This document shows positions 36,203 to 48,829 of a DNA stretch of 64,000 bases, one piece after another. Each line of letters starts with the position of its first letter. The stretch's first letter is position 1. The DNA comes from Azadirachta indica (taxonomy: Eukaryota; Streptophyta; Magnoliopsida; Sapindales; Meliaceae): assembly GCA_022749755.1 (NCBI GenBank), contig CM040446.1:9014367-9078366 (forward strand). Direction: 5' to 3'. The notes under the pieces are model-generated. The model searched no databases, was not told the DNA's origin, and worked only from the letters and a program-made list of their open reading frames with translations. Position numbers and translations under genes: made by a program.

Positions 36203-39200
36203 TTCCCTCGCTCCTCAAGATGATTCGTCCACGAATCTTCACCATCTACATCAAAAGGAGAAAGATCAGCCACATTAAAAGTTGCATTCACAGTAACTCA
36301 CCAGGAAGATCCAATTTGTAGGCATTATCATTGATCTTCTCAACAACTTGAAAGGGACCATCTCCTCTTGGATGTAGCTTTGATTTCCTTTGAGTTGGAA
36401 ACCTTTCCTTTCGCATATGTACCCAAACCCAATCACCAGGCTCGAATACAACGCGCCTTCGTCCTTTGTTGACTTGATTTGTAATTTGTTGATTCTTCTT
36501 TTCAATGTTCTTGCGCACATCTGCGTGTAGTTTTCTCACCAATTCTGCTTTCGTTTTCCCATCTAAGCTAGTTCTTTCATCACAAGGTAAAGGAACTAAA
36601 TCCAAAGAGGTTAGTGGGTTAAAGACATAAACAATTTCAAACGGTGAAAAACCAGTAGTAGAATGCACAACTCTATTATATGCGAATTCAACAAATGGAA
36701 TGCACTCTTCCCAATTCTTCAAATTCTTTTGGATAATAGCACGCAACAAAGTTCCCAAAGTCCTATTCACAACTTTTGTTTGACCATCAATTTGTGGGTG
36801 ACAAGTAGTAGAATATAACAATTTCGTACCCAATTTACTCCACAAAACTTTCCAAAAATGACTTAGAAACTTCACATCTCTATCACTAACAATAGTTTTT
36901 GGAACGCCATGCAAATGCACTACTTCCCTAAAAAACAGATTTGCAATATTAGTGGCATCATCAGTTTTATTACAAGGTATAAAGTGTGATATTTTGGAAA
37001 ACCTATCAACCACTACAAAAATAAAATCTTTCCCCTTTTTCGATCTAGGTAAACCCAAAACAAAATCCATGGAAATATTAGTCCAAGGTTAACTAGAAAC
37101 AGTAAAGGAGTATACAAACCTTGATTTAAAACTTTGGATTTAGCTTGTTTGCACACAACACATCTATCACAAACTCTTTGCACATCATTTTTCATTTTAG
37201 GCCAATAAAAGTGTTTATCTAAAGTGTCTAAAGTTTTTGTAATGCCAAAATGTCCCATTAAACCACCCTCATGAGACTCTTTTACAAGCAATTCTCTCAA
37301 AGAACAAATAGGTATGCACAATTTATTTTCTTTAAACAAAAACCCATCCATTCTATAAAACTTACCATATGCAACTTTCTCACATACTTTGAAAATACTA
37401 GAAAAGTCAGAATCATCATCATAAAGAGTTTTAATATGTTCAAATCCAAGCATTCTTACATCTAAAGCATTAAGTAAAGTATACCTCCGTGAAAGTGCAT
37501 CAGCCACAACATTGTCTTTACCTTGCTTGTATTTAATCACATAAGGAAAAGTCTCGATAAATTCGACCCATTTGGCATGTCGTTTGTTCAACTTACCTTG
37601 ACTTTTAATGAACTTCAAAGATTGATGGTCAGTATGAATAACAAATTCCTTAGGCCATAAGAAATGCTGCCAGTTTTCCAAAACTCTAACCAAAGCATAA
37701 GCTCTTTGTCGTAAGTAGGATAATTCAATGAGGCGCCATGGAGCTTTTCACTAAAATAGGCAATTAGCCTCTTTTCCTGCATAAGAACAGCCTCAATGCC
37801 CAATCCTGATGCATCACATTCAAGTTCAAAAGTATTAGCAAAGTTAGGCAAGGCAAGAATGGGTGCCTTACAAAGCTTATCTTTCAATAAAGTAAATGCA
37901 TGCTCTTGTTCTTTGTCCCACTTAAAAGTACAATTCTTTTTAATTACCTCTGTAAGGGGTGCCGCAATGGTGCTAAAATCTTTTACAAACCGTCTATAAA
38001 AACTAGCCAATCCATGAAAACTTCTTACCTCACTTACCGATTTAGGAATAGGCCAATTTTTTATAGCACTTACCTTCTCTTCATCAACTTCAATGCCTTG
38101 AGCACTTACCACGAAACCTAAAAACACAATTCGATCTAAACGAAAAGAACACTTTTTAATGTTAGCATATAACTTTTCTTTCCTCAAAATATCAAGTACA
38201 GCCCTTAAATGTTCTACATGTTTATTCGAATTTTTGGAATACACAAGGATATCATCAAAGTATACAACAACAAATTTTCCAATTAAATCTTTCAAAACAT
38301 GGTTCATAAGTCTCATGAAAGTACTAGGTGCATTAGTTAAACCAAAAGGCATAACTAACCATTCATACAGACCATATTTTGTTTTGAATGCAGTTTTCCA
38401 CTCATCACCCTCTCTCATGCGAATTTGATGATACCCACTTTTCAAATCAATTTTGCTAAAGATAGTAGAACCATATAATTCATCAAGCATATCATCTAGC
38501 CTAGGAATAGGATGGCGATACTTTACCGTAATGTTATTAATTGCACGACAATCAACACACATGCGCCAAGAGCCATCTTTCTTAGGTACATACAGAACAG
38601 GAACAGCACATGGACTCATACTTTCTCTAACATATCCCTTGGTTAACAACTCCTCAACTTGCCTTTGAAGCTCTTTTGTCTCCTCGGGATTACTCCTATA
38701 GGCTGGTTTATTTGGAATTGAAGCTCCAAGAATAAAATCGATCTGATGCTCGATACCCCTAATGGGTGGCAATTCATTGGGTACCTCCTCGGGAAAAACA
38801 TCTTCATAAGCCTGTAAAAGAGAAACAAATGCAGTAGGCAAAGAAGTATTAAGGTCATTAGTGTTTAAATAAAGTTCCTTGTACATAAGTACAAGTATAC
38901 TTTTGTTGGAAAACCAAGCCGCCCTAATATCACTCCTTTTTGCATAAAAGCTCACTTGTTTCTTTTTACACTCAATTGTTTCTTTTTCCTCCACTCTTTT
39001 TCTCTCATTTGAATTCTGTCCCTCTCCATTCGAACTCACTTTTTTTTTCTCTTTCTCATTATTTTTGCCACTCTTTTCTTTTGAAAACTCACCCTCCTTT
39101 GTTACACCTTCACTCATTCTTTTCTTTTCACTCTTGTTTTCTCTCTGACTTTGCATTCTTCTAAGCTCACCTTCATAAACTTCTTTAGGTGGAAGTGGTA

Positions 39201-39922
39201 CAAGAGTAATTTTCTACCCATCCTTCTCAAAAGTATAATGATTTGTAAAATCATTATGTAATACCCTTCTGTCAAATTGCCAAGGGCGTCCCAACAAGAG
39301 ATGACCAGCATGCATGGGCACTACATCAAACAACAACTCATCTCTATACTTGCCTATTTTGAAGGCAACAAGAACTTGCTTTGTCACCCTAATTTCCCCA
39401 TAATCATTAAGCCACTTCAACTTGTAAAGATGTGGAGGTTTTAAAGTAGGTAACTCCAACTTTTCTACAAGAGTAGTACTAGCAACATTAGTTACACTGC
39501 CACCATAAATTATCACATCACAAACCCTATCCTTTACAAGACACCTAGTATGGAAGAGATTCTCTCTTTGATCACGTTCTTCCTGTTGGACTTGCATATT
39601 CAAAACTCTTCTTGATACAAGAGCCTTACCACTTTCTGCCATAGTAAATTGATCATCCCCTTCTTCATCACTTGCATCTTCAAGAGTTGGCATCGTCTCT
39701 TGTTCATTCTCCTCTTCACTGGCCGAATAATACTCTCCCTCAAGCATGAATATGGTTCTTTGATTTGGGCAATCCCGCTTGTAATGTCCTACACCTTGAC
39801 GATTAAAACATTTAATATTTCTGGTGTTAGTAGTAGAATCAAGCTTACCCTTGTCTTTGCTTGAGTTGAATGTTTTGGGAAACTCTTTGGATTCAATTTT
39901 AGGCTTGGATGATGAAGCTTTA
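35968..39922 (-). pseudogene. pol: E2 pol (PR-RT-RH-IN), frameshifted
   Basis: Aligned with E1, the order is protease, RT, RNase H, integrase, LTR-encoded tail. Defects seen on the minus strand: the second zinc-knuckle cysteine is arginine (39,799-39,801); the protease aspartate is tyrosine (IIYGGS, 39,505-39,507); TAG at 39,214-39,216; single-base losses near 37,710, 37,100 and 36,297; and a TAA near 37,090. The integrase third catalytic glutamate is lysine (36,774-36,776, QTKVVN against QTEVVN in E1). RT keeps YFDD (about 38,260-38,271). The longest intact stretch covers RT (39,156-37,711). Thus the element could not process or integrate by itself. Confidence 0.92.
36203..36216 (-). other. 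Polypurine tract of E2
   Basis: The minus strand reads GAGGAGCGAGGGAA directly before the 3' LTR, identical to the E1 tract and likewise within the pol frame. Confidence 0.87.
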
Positions 39923-40792
39923 TCATCTTTTCTCCAATTTGATTTGAATGAAGAAGTATAAGAGGAAAACTGACTTGTACGACCTCTCTTTTTTCAATTG
40001 CTTCTCAACCTTCAATGCAAGGTGAAGCAAGTCTTCTAGCTCCATATATGGCTGCAATTCAACCACATTAGAAATCTCCTTGTTCAAACCATTGAGGAAT
40101 CTTGCCATTGTAGCTTCATTATCTTCCTCTACATTTGCTCTTATCATTGCTACCTCCATCTCCTTATAATATTCCTCAACACTCTTAGACCCTTGAGTGA
40201 GATTTTGAAGTCGATTATACAATTCTCTATAGTAGTAGCTTGGTACAAATCTCTTGTGCATGATGGATTTTAGATCTCTCCACTCTTCAATGGGCCTTTC
40301 CCTATTTCTCTTTCGCTTTTGCTTAGTATCATCCCACCAAGTAATAGCATAAGCTTCAAAAACAGCCACGACAAGCTTCAACTTCTTGGATTCAGTGTAG
40401 TCATTGCAATCAAACACTAATTCAATCTTTGTTTCCCAATCCAAGTATGCCTCAGAATCCATTCTTCCATAAAATGGTGGAATTTTCAGTTTGACCCCAC
40501 TGTTGCTATTGTTATTGTTTTTTACCCTCGGTCTCACCTCTTATTCCTCTCCATTTTCATCAAGCGATTCACTATCATTAAAGCTATCATCTAATTGAGC
40601 TCTTCTCGGAACTCGCCTAGTTTGCATGGTTGGATTAGGAGCATTAGGTGGCTGCCCTCTTGTGGCTGAAACCTCCAACCTCTCCATTCTATCAACCAAC
40701 TCTCCATATTTTCTATCCATGGCTTGCAACAACTCGGTTAAGGCTTGAAATCGATCTCTCTCACTTTGTGGATTTCTTGCTTGTCCACTCAT
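39923..40792 (-). pseudogene. gag: E2 gag, one stop and one frameshift
   Basis: Starts at the ATG 40,792 (MSGQARNPQ) in the same context as E1. The N-terminal helix and capsid core (IPPFYGRMDSEAYLDWE) are present. A TAA at 40,541-40,543 replaces the GAA of E1, at a place where E1 is open, while the E1 stop is sense here. An extra A in an A-run near 39,990 shifts the frame and truncates the protein before the zinc knuckle. The defects are thus independent of those in E1. Confidence 0.88.
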
Positions 40793-41618
40793 CCTGCAAG
40801 ACAGTTAGTAAAGCAAAAGAATAATTTCCTTACTTCACTCCCTCACGTGTTTCACTCAAGTAATGTTATCACTTAAGTTCGCTCGTGTTTCACACTTAAT
40901 TTATAGCTTTTCTCTAGATAAGCTCACACTAAGCCTTTTTTCACTCTAATTCTCTTATTAAGATTAGTTGCAAAAATCAAAATTTATACAAACTTACTAA
41001 ATACAATGAAAAGTAAAATAAAACTAATTTAGATAGGCAACAAATTAGGTAAGCACAAGGACTAGGAAATAGACTTTAGAAATGGTAAACGGAATATTAA
41101 GACCAAAGAAAAAAAAATTCAGTACAGGAATAAGAAAGTCAACCAAAAATTATGGAAAGAATAGGAAGCAAATCCTATCTTATTTTGGAATGTAGGCTTG
41201 ATTTGGTCAAACTCCTTGAAGTAATCTGATTTTTCTTTTTATTCTCCTTATTTTCGTTCAACACCTGCCCCTTTTTTTTTTTTCTTCTCTTGGCCAAATG
41301 CTCTGCTTTTCTCTTTTTTTTTTTAATTTTTTTTTTTTTTACTTCCAAACACCTAGGAATGACCAAACAAAAATAAATAAAAAGAGACACAAAAGAAACG
41401 AATTAGACAAAGACTAAATCAACCGAATTGGAGATTGATATAATAACCCAAACTTGACTTGCTGTGAATTGAAAGGAAACCCTCTTCTTGTTTTTTTTTT
41501 TTTTTGATATAATAGACATAAAAAATGAAAATAAATGGAATTGAAGCAAAACAGACTCAGAAACTAAAAAAACAAATAGACAAATTTGAAAGACGATATA
41601 ACCTGATTTAGAGCCGTA
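40793..41618 (-). other. E2 5' leader
   Basis: About 830 bp between the PBS and gag, with no coding potential. It has poly-A/poly-T runs (near 41,270-41,340 and 41,490) and closely matches the E1 leader (6478-7147). The open frame at 41,175-41,390 is low-complexity lysine-rich sequence and not a gene. Confidence 0.7.
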
Positions 41619-41630
41619 GCTCTGATACCA
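41619..41630 (-). other. Primer-binding site of E2
   Basis: The minus strand reads TGGTATCAGAGC, a perfect initiator tRNA-Met complement, three bases from the 5' LTR end. Confidence 0.92.
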
Positions 41631-41633
41631 AAC

Positions 41634-42479
41634 TGATACGAACCCCGAGTCTATTAAACTTAAGACCCAATATCTTTACGCATGGAAGCAACCTCTTGGA
41701 AAGTTAAATCAGATTCACTCAAGTCTGCAACCCAATTTCAACTTGTGAAATAGAACCTTAGAATAAATACCCTTAAAGTAATTAGCTTTGATTGTAAGAA
41801 CCTTGATTCAAGCAAGAATCAAACAAGAGAAAATACTCTCAATTTAATTTCATTTGAAAAAGTAATTCCCCCTCCATGGGAGCATGTGGTTGAATATATA
41901 AGGTTACAAGAGATAAGTAACCCTAATTGGAGTGTTTGGCCACAAAATTAAACTTATTCTAACTTAAAATAAAATAAACTGAATTTGGGCTTAATAATTA
42001 GCGTTAACAGCCCAAACACATAACAAACTATAAATATATGTTTATAAATAAAACTAAAATAGCTAATGAGCTTGAACAGCAACTTAGCCCAAACTGACTC
42101 ATGGAATCCAAAACTTGCATCATGATGACGATTTGATTCGAACTGCAATTAAAAGACTTGAACATGCTTGCTTAGCCTTGAGACATCATTCGAATATGGC
42201 CTTATACAAATTTGAGAAGTTGAATTCCGTAAAAGCTTTAATCTTTAGGTTTTGCCTTCTTGTATTTGTGTCAATGTTACCAAGCTCTGATTATTGTCTT
42301 GAACTCCAAGCTTGATATTTGACTCTTTCTTACACTCTTGAATTGTTGCAAGATCATCCCACAAACCTTGAATCATCCCATTCAATGCATCTTTGAATTT
42401 CTTCATTCTTGCTCTTGTAACAGGACCATTAGGTAACTGAATTGGATCATTGCTCTTGTGTGCATCCGTATTTGCATCA
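41634..42479 (-). repeat. 5' LTR of E2
   Basis: An 846-bp LTR from TGATGCAAATACGG at 42,479 to GGGTTCGTATCA at 41,634 on the minus strand. A TATA-like CTTATATATTCA lies at about 41,892-41,903. It contains the same pol-tail sequence as the 3' LTR. Confidence 0.94.
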
Positions 42480-42484
42480 ATATT

Positions 42485-42779
42485 TCAATATCAGATTAGA
42501 TAACTAGTCAACTCCCACCTAATTTCATTGAATCAAATACAATTTCATTGTTTTCAAGTTTTGTAATTTATCTGTTTAATCACTTTATTTGAAATAATCT
42601 GAAACTGTCATTTGATTGCATTAGAGTATTTACGATTTTATGTTTGCTTAAATTAATAATTAATAGGAAACAATAAGGATTTAAATTATTACAATTCCGT
42701 GAGAGATTAACTTCGGAGTGAACTTATCATCAGTTATTAACGATTCGTGCACTTGTAAGTATTTAAAATTTGTATATCA
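42485..42779 (+). repeat. 3' LTR family A, right part
   Basis: Continues the LTR interrupted at 35,355, matching about 2612-2906 of the solo copy and ending ATTTGTATATCA. With the left part the LTR totals about 1344 bp. Confidence 0.92.
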
Positions 42780-43347
42780 GATTTTTCTTTTCAAAATAAT
42801 GTCCAAGAGATTCTCTTCTTACTTCTACATCCTCAATCTTGTTAATAATGTCTAAATTAAAATTTTTATCTTCTGAAATGATGTTAATACTAGGTTGATT
42901 GTTAATTCTTGAGATACTGCACAAGTAATCTTCTTCACAGCTACAATCACTTTGATTAGATAAGTAAGTTATCTGAGCTTCATCTAAGTCTTCCAAATCA
43001 AAGGAGTCAAATAGCTCTTCCAACTCACTATCTGTTTGTTTGACTAAGGCCATTAGAAGAGATTTCTTCGGACCTTTGTCTTTCGTAAGAGAAATTTTCT
43101 CTTCAGTGCAATAGTCAGGAAATAGAACGCTTCTTGCAACACTTGTAGCAAGTAGGTATTTTCCTACCTTTGCTAGCATATTTCTAGCCATGAGAAAAAT
43201 TTCTCCTATGTTTCCTGTAGGGCTTAGATGGTTGATCTTCCTAATGCACCTTGCATTTAAAAATCTATTGGATTTTTTCTTGGTTCGCAACTTCTTCTCG
43301 AAGGGTTGTGCTGGTGCATAACTGTATAGGGCATAAAAATCAGCCAT
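42780..43347 (-). pseudogene. Unidentified ORF fragment, cut by the family A LTR
   Basis: A minus-strand frame of about 190 codons starting at the ATG 43,347. Its last five codons lie inside the family A LTR, so the natural C-terminus is missing. Visible features: a basic N-terminal part (KKLRTKKKSNRF), then an acidic run (SELEELFDSFDLEDLDEA), a cysteine cluster (CSCEEDYLC) and a hydrophobic/acidic end (IINKIEDVEVRRE). From memory this acidic plus Cys plus IxDxI pattern resembles the segment after the movement-protein region in plant pararetroviruses of the Caulimoviridae. I cannot confirm it and do not assign a function. Confidence 0.4.
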
Positions 43348-43578
43348 AACGTTGCCTTTGGTAGCCTTTTCTTATTGCAGCTACTTTTGGATTTTATGCT
43401 AATTGCAGACTTCTAAGCCTACCTTGACAATTTTTGAAGCTAAATTCCCAAACATCGGGGGCGCAAGGCCCTTGACCTATTCTCAAGCTTTAAATAGGCA
43501 GGAGATTTGACCATCATGCCTTTCTTGAAGCTTTATCTTGAGCTTTTCGGCTATTAACCAAGGAATTCTATCGATAAA

Positions 43579-43842
43579 CTACTTTTTCCAAAAGTATGTA
43601 TTAGCAACAGGTCTAGAAAAGACTTTTGAAAAGAAAATGTCTTTTGTACCATCTAAAGTGAGACATAGATAGGCATATGAGATTGTTGAGTTGATTATAC
43701 CCAATTCATAAATGTAGATAGTGTCTTTGATGAAATTCTTGATGATATAGTAGATGATTATATATACTGCATCTTCTTCTATCTTCAGTTTAGGTTCATT
43801 CTGGCCTGCTACTACTACATATGACACCTTAATGGCACCCAA
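43579..43842 (-). pseudogene. Second minus-strand ORF upstream of the 43,347 fragment
   Basis: An 87-codon frame whose N-terminal MGAIKVSYVVV is followed by mostly hydrophobic and acidic residues and ends at TYFWKK. It lies in the same orientation about 230 bp upstream of the fragment at 42,780-43,347 and could be part of the same broken gene. No domain is recognised. It may be random, though it is more hydrophobic and less repetitive than the satellite frames. Confidence 0.25.
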
Positions 43843-44094
43843 GATATCATTTTTAGTTTAAGTAGTGAGAGTAGCATCCCAACCCTATAACTATCCCTTC
43901 TGCAATTCCTTTCCTGCTATTGCCTCTTATAGATACTGCTTGAGTGAATATTAGCATGTGTTTGCGAAACACCATTATCTAATATTCAGATAAACCATTT
44001 ATAATCCACTTAGGGATAGAATTTCCTTCAAATGTAACTCAATCGCCAATTCATTCTTCAAACTTTGTTTTGCGTTTACCTTTTCTTCCCTAAA

Positions 44095-47000
44095 AACCAT
44101 ATATTTTTGAAATATAACACACGATAATGATCGTCACGAGATGGTGCGCTATAAAACGTGCTGTCTGTCGCAAAACGATATCGTTTTTTGTGTTTTGCAT
44201 TTTATCATTTTTGGTCTAAAATATCATTTTTCGTGTTCGTTTTGCATTTTATCATTTTGGGTCTAAAAATCAGCCTTTTTGTGATTCCTCCATTTTCTAA
44301 ATCAAAGGCACAATGACGCACTTTACATGATGGTGAGTAATAAGACGTGCAACCATTGCAAAATGATGTTTGTTTCTATTTCAATTTTGTGTTTACTATT
44401 TTGGGCTCGAAGAACATCTCATTTTCAAAATAAAATGCACCTAAATAATCCTCACGTGATGATACTTGACTAGACTTGTGGCCCATACAAAATGACATCA
44501 TTTTTTGTGACATTTTGCATTTTACTCTTTCGGGCTTGAAATGTGCAGTCCCGTAACAATCCTCTTGTGATGATGAGTAATAAAATGTGCAGTCCATCGT
44601 GAAAGAATGTCATTTTTTGTATTTTTTTTCTGTTTAATCATTTTGGGTTCAAAAATCGTCCCATTTTTTACTCGTATGTTTTCGAAAAAAAATGCACCGA
44701 AATGATTTTGACACGATGGCGAGTAACACAACATTTAGTCTGCTGTAAAATGATGTCGTTTTTCTTGTCCTTTTTACATATTACCAATTTGAGCCTAAAA
44801 ATTATCCTATTTTGGACTCCTCTATTTTTGAAATCAAAGGCACAACAACTCTCCTCACGCGCGATGGTGAGTAAAAAGATATGTGGTTGGTTGTGAAATA
44901 ATGTCGTTTTTTATGTCCATTTCGCATTTTACCTTTTTCCCCCAAAAAATCATACCATTTTCAACTAATTCATTTTCAAAATATAACGCACTGTAATGAT
45001 TGTTATGAGATGTTTTTTGTGTTCATTTTGCATTTTACCATTTGGCCTCAAAAATAGGCCTTTTCTCGATTCCTCCGTTTTTTAAATTGAAGGCACAACA
45101 ATGCGATTCACGCGATGATGAATAATAAGATATGTGACTCATTGCAAAACAACATTTTTTTCTATGTCCATTTTGCGTTTTACTATTTTAGGCCTAAAAA
45201 TCATCCCATTTTTGAGTCCTCTATTTTCAAAATAAATTATACTAAACAATCCTCATACAATGGTGCATGACTAGATGTGTGGCCTATCACAAAACCAATT
45301 TATCTTTTATGATATTTTCTATTTTACTCTTTTGGGTCAGAAAATCGTTGCATTTCAACTCCTTCATTTTAAAATAAAATGCACCAAAACAATCTTCTTG
45401 TCATTATAAGTAACAAGGCATCCGGCCTCTTGCAAAAAGATGTCATTTTATGTATTTGTTTTTTGTTTAACCATTTTGGACTCGAAAATTGTCCCATTTT
45501 CGATTCCCATATTTTTGAAATAAAACGCATTCAAATGATCCTAACGTGATGGTGAGTAACATAATATTATCCTGTCATGAAACGATGTTGTTTTCCACGT
45601 CTAGTTGTGCACTATTTGAGCCAAAAATTTTCCCATTTTGAACCCCTCCATTTTTGAAATCAAAGAGATAATGACACTTCTCACATGATGGTGGCTAAAA
45701 AGACATGCCGCTGGTCTTAAAACAATATCATTCTTTTCTCTGGCTTACATATTAACTTTTTTTTTCCCCAAAATTCATACAATTTTCCACTAATTTGTTC
45801 TCAAAATATAATGCATTGTAATGATAGTCACGAGATGATTAGCTATAAGACGTGTGATCTATCACAAAATGATATCATTTTCATGTCTGTTTTGCATTTT
45901 ACCATTTTGGACCCAAAAATCATCCTTTTCTCAACTCCTCTATTTTTGATATCAAAGGCACAATGTGCTTTCACGTGATGATGAGTAATAAGATGTGTGG
46001 TTGGTAACAAAATGATGCCATTTTTGTGTCCATTTTGCATTTTACCTTATTTTCCTAGAAAATCTCCCATTTTCGATACTTTGTTTTTGAGATATAATAC
46101 ACCATAATGATTGTCACAAGATAGTAAGTTATAAAAAGTGTAGCTTGTAGCAAAGTGATATGGTTTTTCGCATTGGTTTTGCATTTTACCATTTTGGGCA
46201 AGATTTGCTTCTCCCAACTGCTTTATTTTCGAAATCAAACGTACAACGATGCTCCTCACATGTGAGTAATAAGATGTGTGGCCAATCAATAAATGATGTT
46301 GTTTTTTGTGTCTGTTTTGCTTTTTTACATTTTGGGCCCAAAAATTGGCCTTTGTTGACTCCTATATTATTGAAATCAAAGGCATAATGACACTTCTCAC
46401 ACAATGGTGAGTAACAAGACTTGCAGTTCATCGCAAAATGAGATCCTTTTTTTGTGTCTATTTTGGGCCCGAAAATCATCTCGTTTTTAGTCCATTTTAG
46501 AAATAAAATGCATCATCACATAATGGTAAGTGACTAGATGTGTTGCCACAATGAAACGATGTCATTTTTTGTGACCTATGTTGCATTTTATTCTTTTGGG
46601 TCCAAAAATTGTCGCATTTCAACTCCTCTATTTTCTAAATAAAACACATTGGAACAAACCTCTTATGATATTGTGTAACAAGACATGCAGCCCCTCGCAA
46701 AAGAATGTTGTTTTTCTTTTTTTTTTTTTTTTGGTTTAACTATTTTGGGCCTAAAAATCGTCTAATTTTCAACTCCTACATTTTCGAAATGAAACACAAC
46801 AAGATAATCTTGATGCGAGGGTCAGTAACAACACAGTTCGTTCATCGCAAGCTGATATCGTTTTCCATATCCATTTTGCGTACTACCATTTTGAGCCTAA
46901 AAATTGTCCTATTTTTGACTCCGTCATTTTCAAAATCAAAGGCATGATGCCGCTCCTCATTGAATAACTCAAGACGTGCAGCCAATTGTGAAACAATTTT

Positions 47001-47303
47001 GTGTCAGTTTTGCGTTTTTTCATTTTTGGCCAAAAAATCTTCTCATTTTTGACTACTATATTTTTGAAATATGACACATTGTAATGATCATCATGAGCTG
47101 GTGAGTTATAAGAAGTGCAGTCCACCACGAAACAATATCATTTTTCATGTCCATTTTGTATTTTACCAATTTAAGCCCAAAAATTAGCCTTTTCTTGAGT
47201 CTTTCATTCTCGAAATCAAAGGTATAACAAAGCTCCTCATGCAATGATGAGTAAAAAGACATGTGTTTAATCACAAAACGATTTATTTTTTACATATTTT
47301 TTG
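44095..47303 (-). repeat. Satellite subfamily B, block 1
   Basis: About twenty-two monomers near 147 bp. The order of blocks (TTTTGCATTTTACCATTTTGGG, AAAATCATCCCATTTT, CCTCCATTTTCGAAATAAA, GATCCTCACGTGATGGTGAGTAA, GACGTGTGGCCCATCGCAAAA, in variant forms) equals the reverse complement of subfamily A with many substitutions. It is therefore a diverged subfamily in the opposite orientation. Measured spacings between equivalent blocks are 147 and 148 bp, with one 111-bp monomer near 44,520. Confidence 0.9.
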
Positions 47304-48436
47304 TGATATATCAATTTTTTATGTATATTTGTGCTTTGTCTACACAAATATTAAGAAAGATTCTTAACATTATGTAGTCATTTTTACTTGTTTACTTTTA
47401 TTTTCAATTATTGTGCTTTTATTTAAAGAAATTGAAGAAAAATTTTATTTTCCAGCCAATTAAATTTGAAGAAGAGATTTGGGCCAAGTTAAATGCACCT
47501 AATTGCATTCTTTTCAGAAAACCCATATAAAGCCCAAAACCTAATCTTTGATTTGAAGAGAGTATAAATATAATCCTTTTTTTTAGGGTTTGAGATTCTA
47601 ATAAGGAGGCAACAGCTGGAAGAGAAAGTGTTCTGATTTTTCCCTCAACTTGGAGCACAAAGGAGGAGGAAGATTGCTTATTTTTCAGAAAAGGGAAGAA
47701 GAGAGTTAGAATCATTTTTTTCCAAATCATTTTTTTTTGCATTATTATGTTCAGAATATTTACTTTTTGTGTAATTCTTCATTATTCAATGAGAAACTAA
47801 ATTTTCTAAAGTAGGCCAAAGATGTAGCCTAAATAAGAACATTTATTTTCTAAAAAATTGTGTTGTTTATAGTCTGTTATTCAATATTGAGCATTCATTA
47901 TTTTGCTTAATACTTTCGAATATTTGGGTAATATTTAATTGATCTGTGAACTATATTAATCTAAGAAGTGATTTATGTGTTTTGATCTGGTAATGATGCT
48001 ATGAATTAAGAATAAATATGATTGCTTTTAATAAACTTTCATATAATTTGATTCATGTAAAGATATAGTAAATTAATATGTGTAAGTATTTTTGATAAAT
48101 CTTGAGAAAAATTATCAAATAAATTAAGATAATTTTCTGTCAATATTAATAATAAATTGAAACAACACAGTTGAAGGTATTAAATTTGAATAGCTATGGT
48201 GAAATCTACTGCTCTAGTGTTTTAATCAATTGAAATTCACACTTTTTCTTTGTTAGTTTAATTTAATTTTCTGTAATTTCTTGTTAATCAAACATTAATT
48301 GAATTCTTCAGATAAACTTAGGATTAATTATCTTCGATAATTAACAAATTAATTAATCCTCGTGGGAACGATCTATAACTTATCATATATTACTTGTAGC
48401 GATAATGTGCACTTGCATTTATTAAAATCCACAACA
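47304..48436 (+). mobile_element. Solo LTR, family D, in subfamily B
   Basis: An 1133-bp insertion TGATATATCAATTTTTTATG ... AAAATCCACAACA with TG...CA ends and the perfect duplication TTTTG (47,299-47,303 and 48,437-48,441). Its end (CTTGTAGCGATAATGTGCAC) resembles the ends of Athila/Tat-type LTRs but the interior does not match family A. A TATA box (TATAAATATAAT, about 47,562-47,573) precedes a leader-like stretch. No internal region is present. Confidence 0.87.
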
Positions 48437-48829
48437 TTTTGCATTATACCATTTTGAGCCCGAAAATCATCCAATTCTCAACTCCTATGTTTAGAAATAA
48501 AAGTCACCAAATGATCCTGATGAGATGGTGAGTAACACGTAAATTTGGCCCGTCACAAAAGATGTAGTTTTCATGTCCATTTTGAGCCCAAAAATTTTCC
48601 TATTTTTGACTCCTTCATTTTTTAAATCAAAGGCATAATGACACTTCTCATGAGATGACGAGGAAGAAGACATGCAGCTAGCCATGAAACTATATTGTTT
48701 TTTAAGTCTATTTTGTGTTTTACCTTTTTTGGCTCAAAAATCGTCTCATTTCTGACTATTCCATTTTCAAACTATAATGCATCGTAATGAACATCATGAG
48801 ATAGTAAATTATAAGATGTGCGGCTCATC
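48437..48829 (-). repeat. Satellite subfamily B, block 2
   Basis: Two to three monomers between two insertions, same orientation as block 1. Confidence 0.88.

Larger units (their letters stand above)
35356..42479 (-). mobile_element. E2: CRM-like gypsy retrotransposon, nested, complete in structure
   Basis: A 7124-bp element with TG...CA ends and the perfect target duplication ATATT (35,351-35,355 and 42,480-42,484), inserted in reverse orientation inside the family A LTR. On the minus strand: 5' LTR (42,479-41,634), PBS, leader, gag, pol, polypurine tract, 3' LTR (36,202-35,356). It is the same family as E1 throughout. By eye the LTRs differ at about 19 of 847 positions (about 98% identity). 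All structural signals are intact but gag and pol carry a stop in each, several frameshifts, and active-site losses in protease and integrase. Confidence 0.95.
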
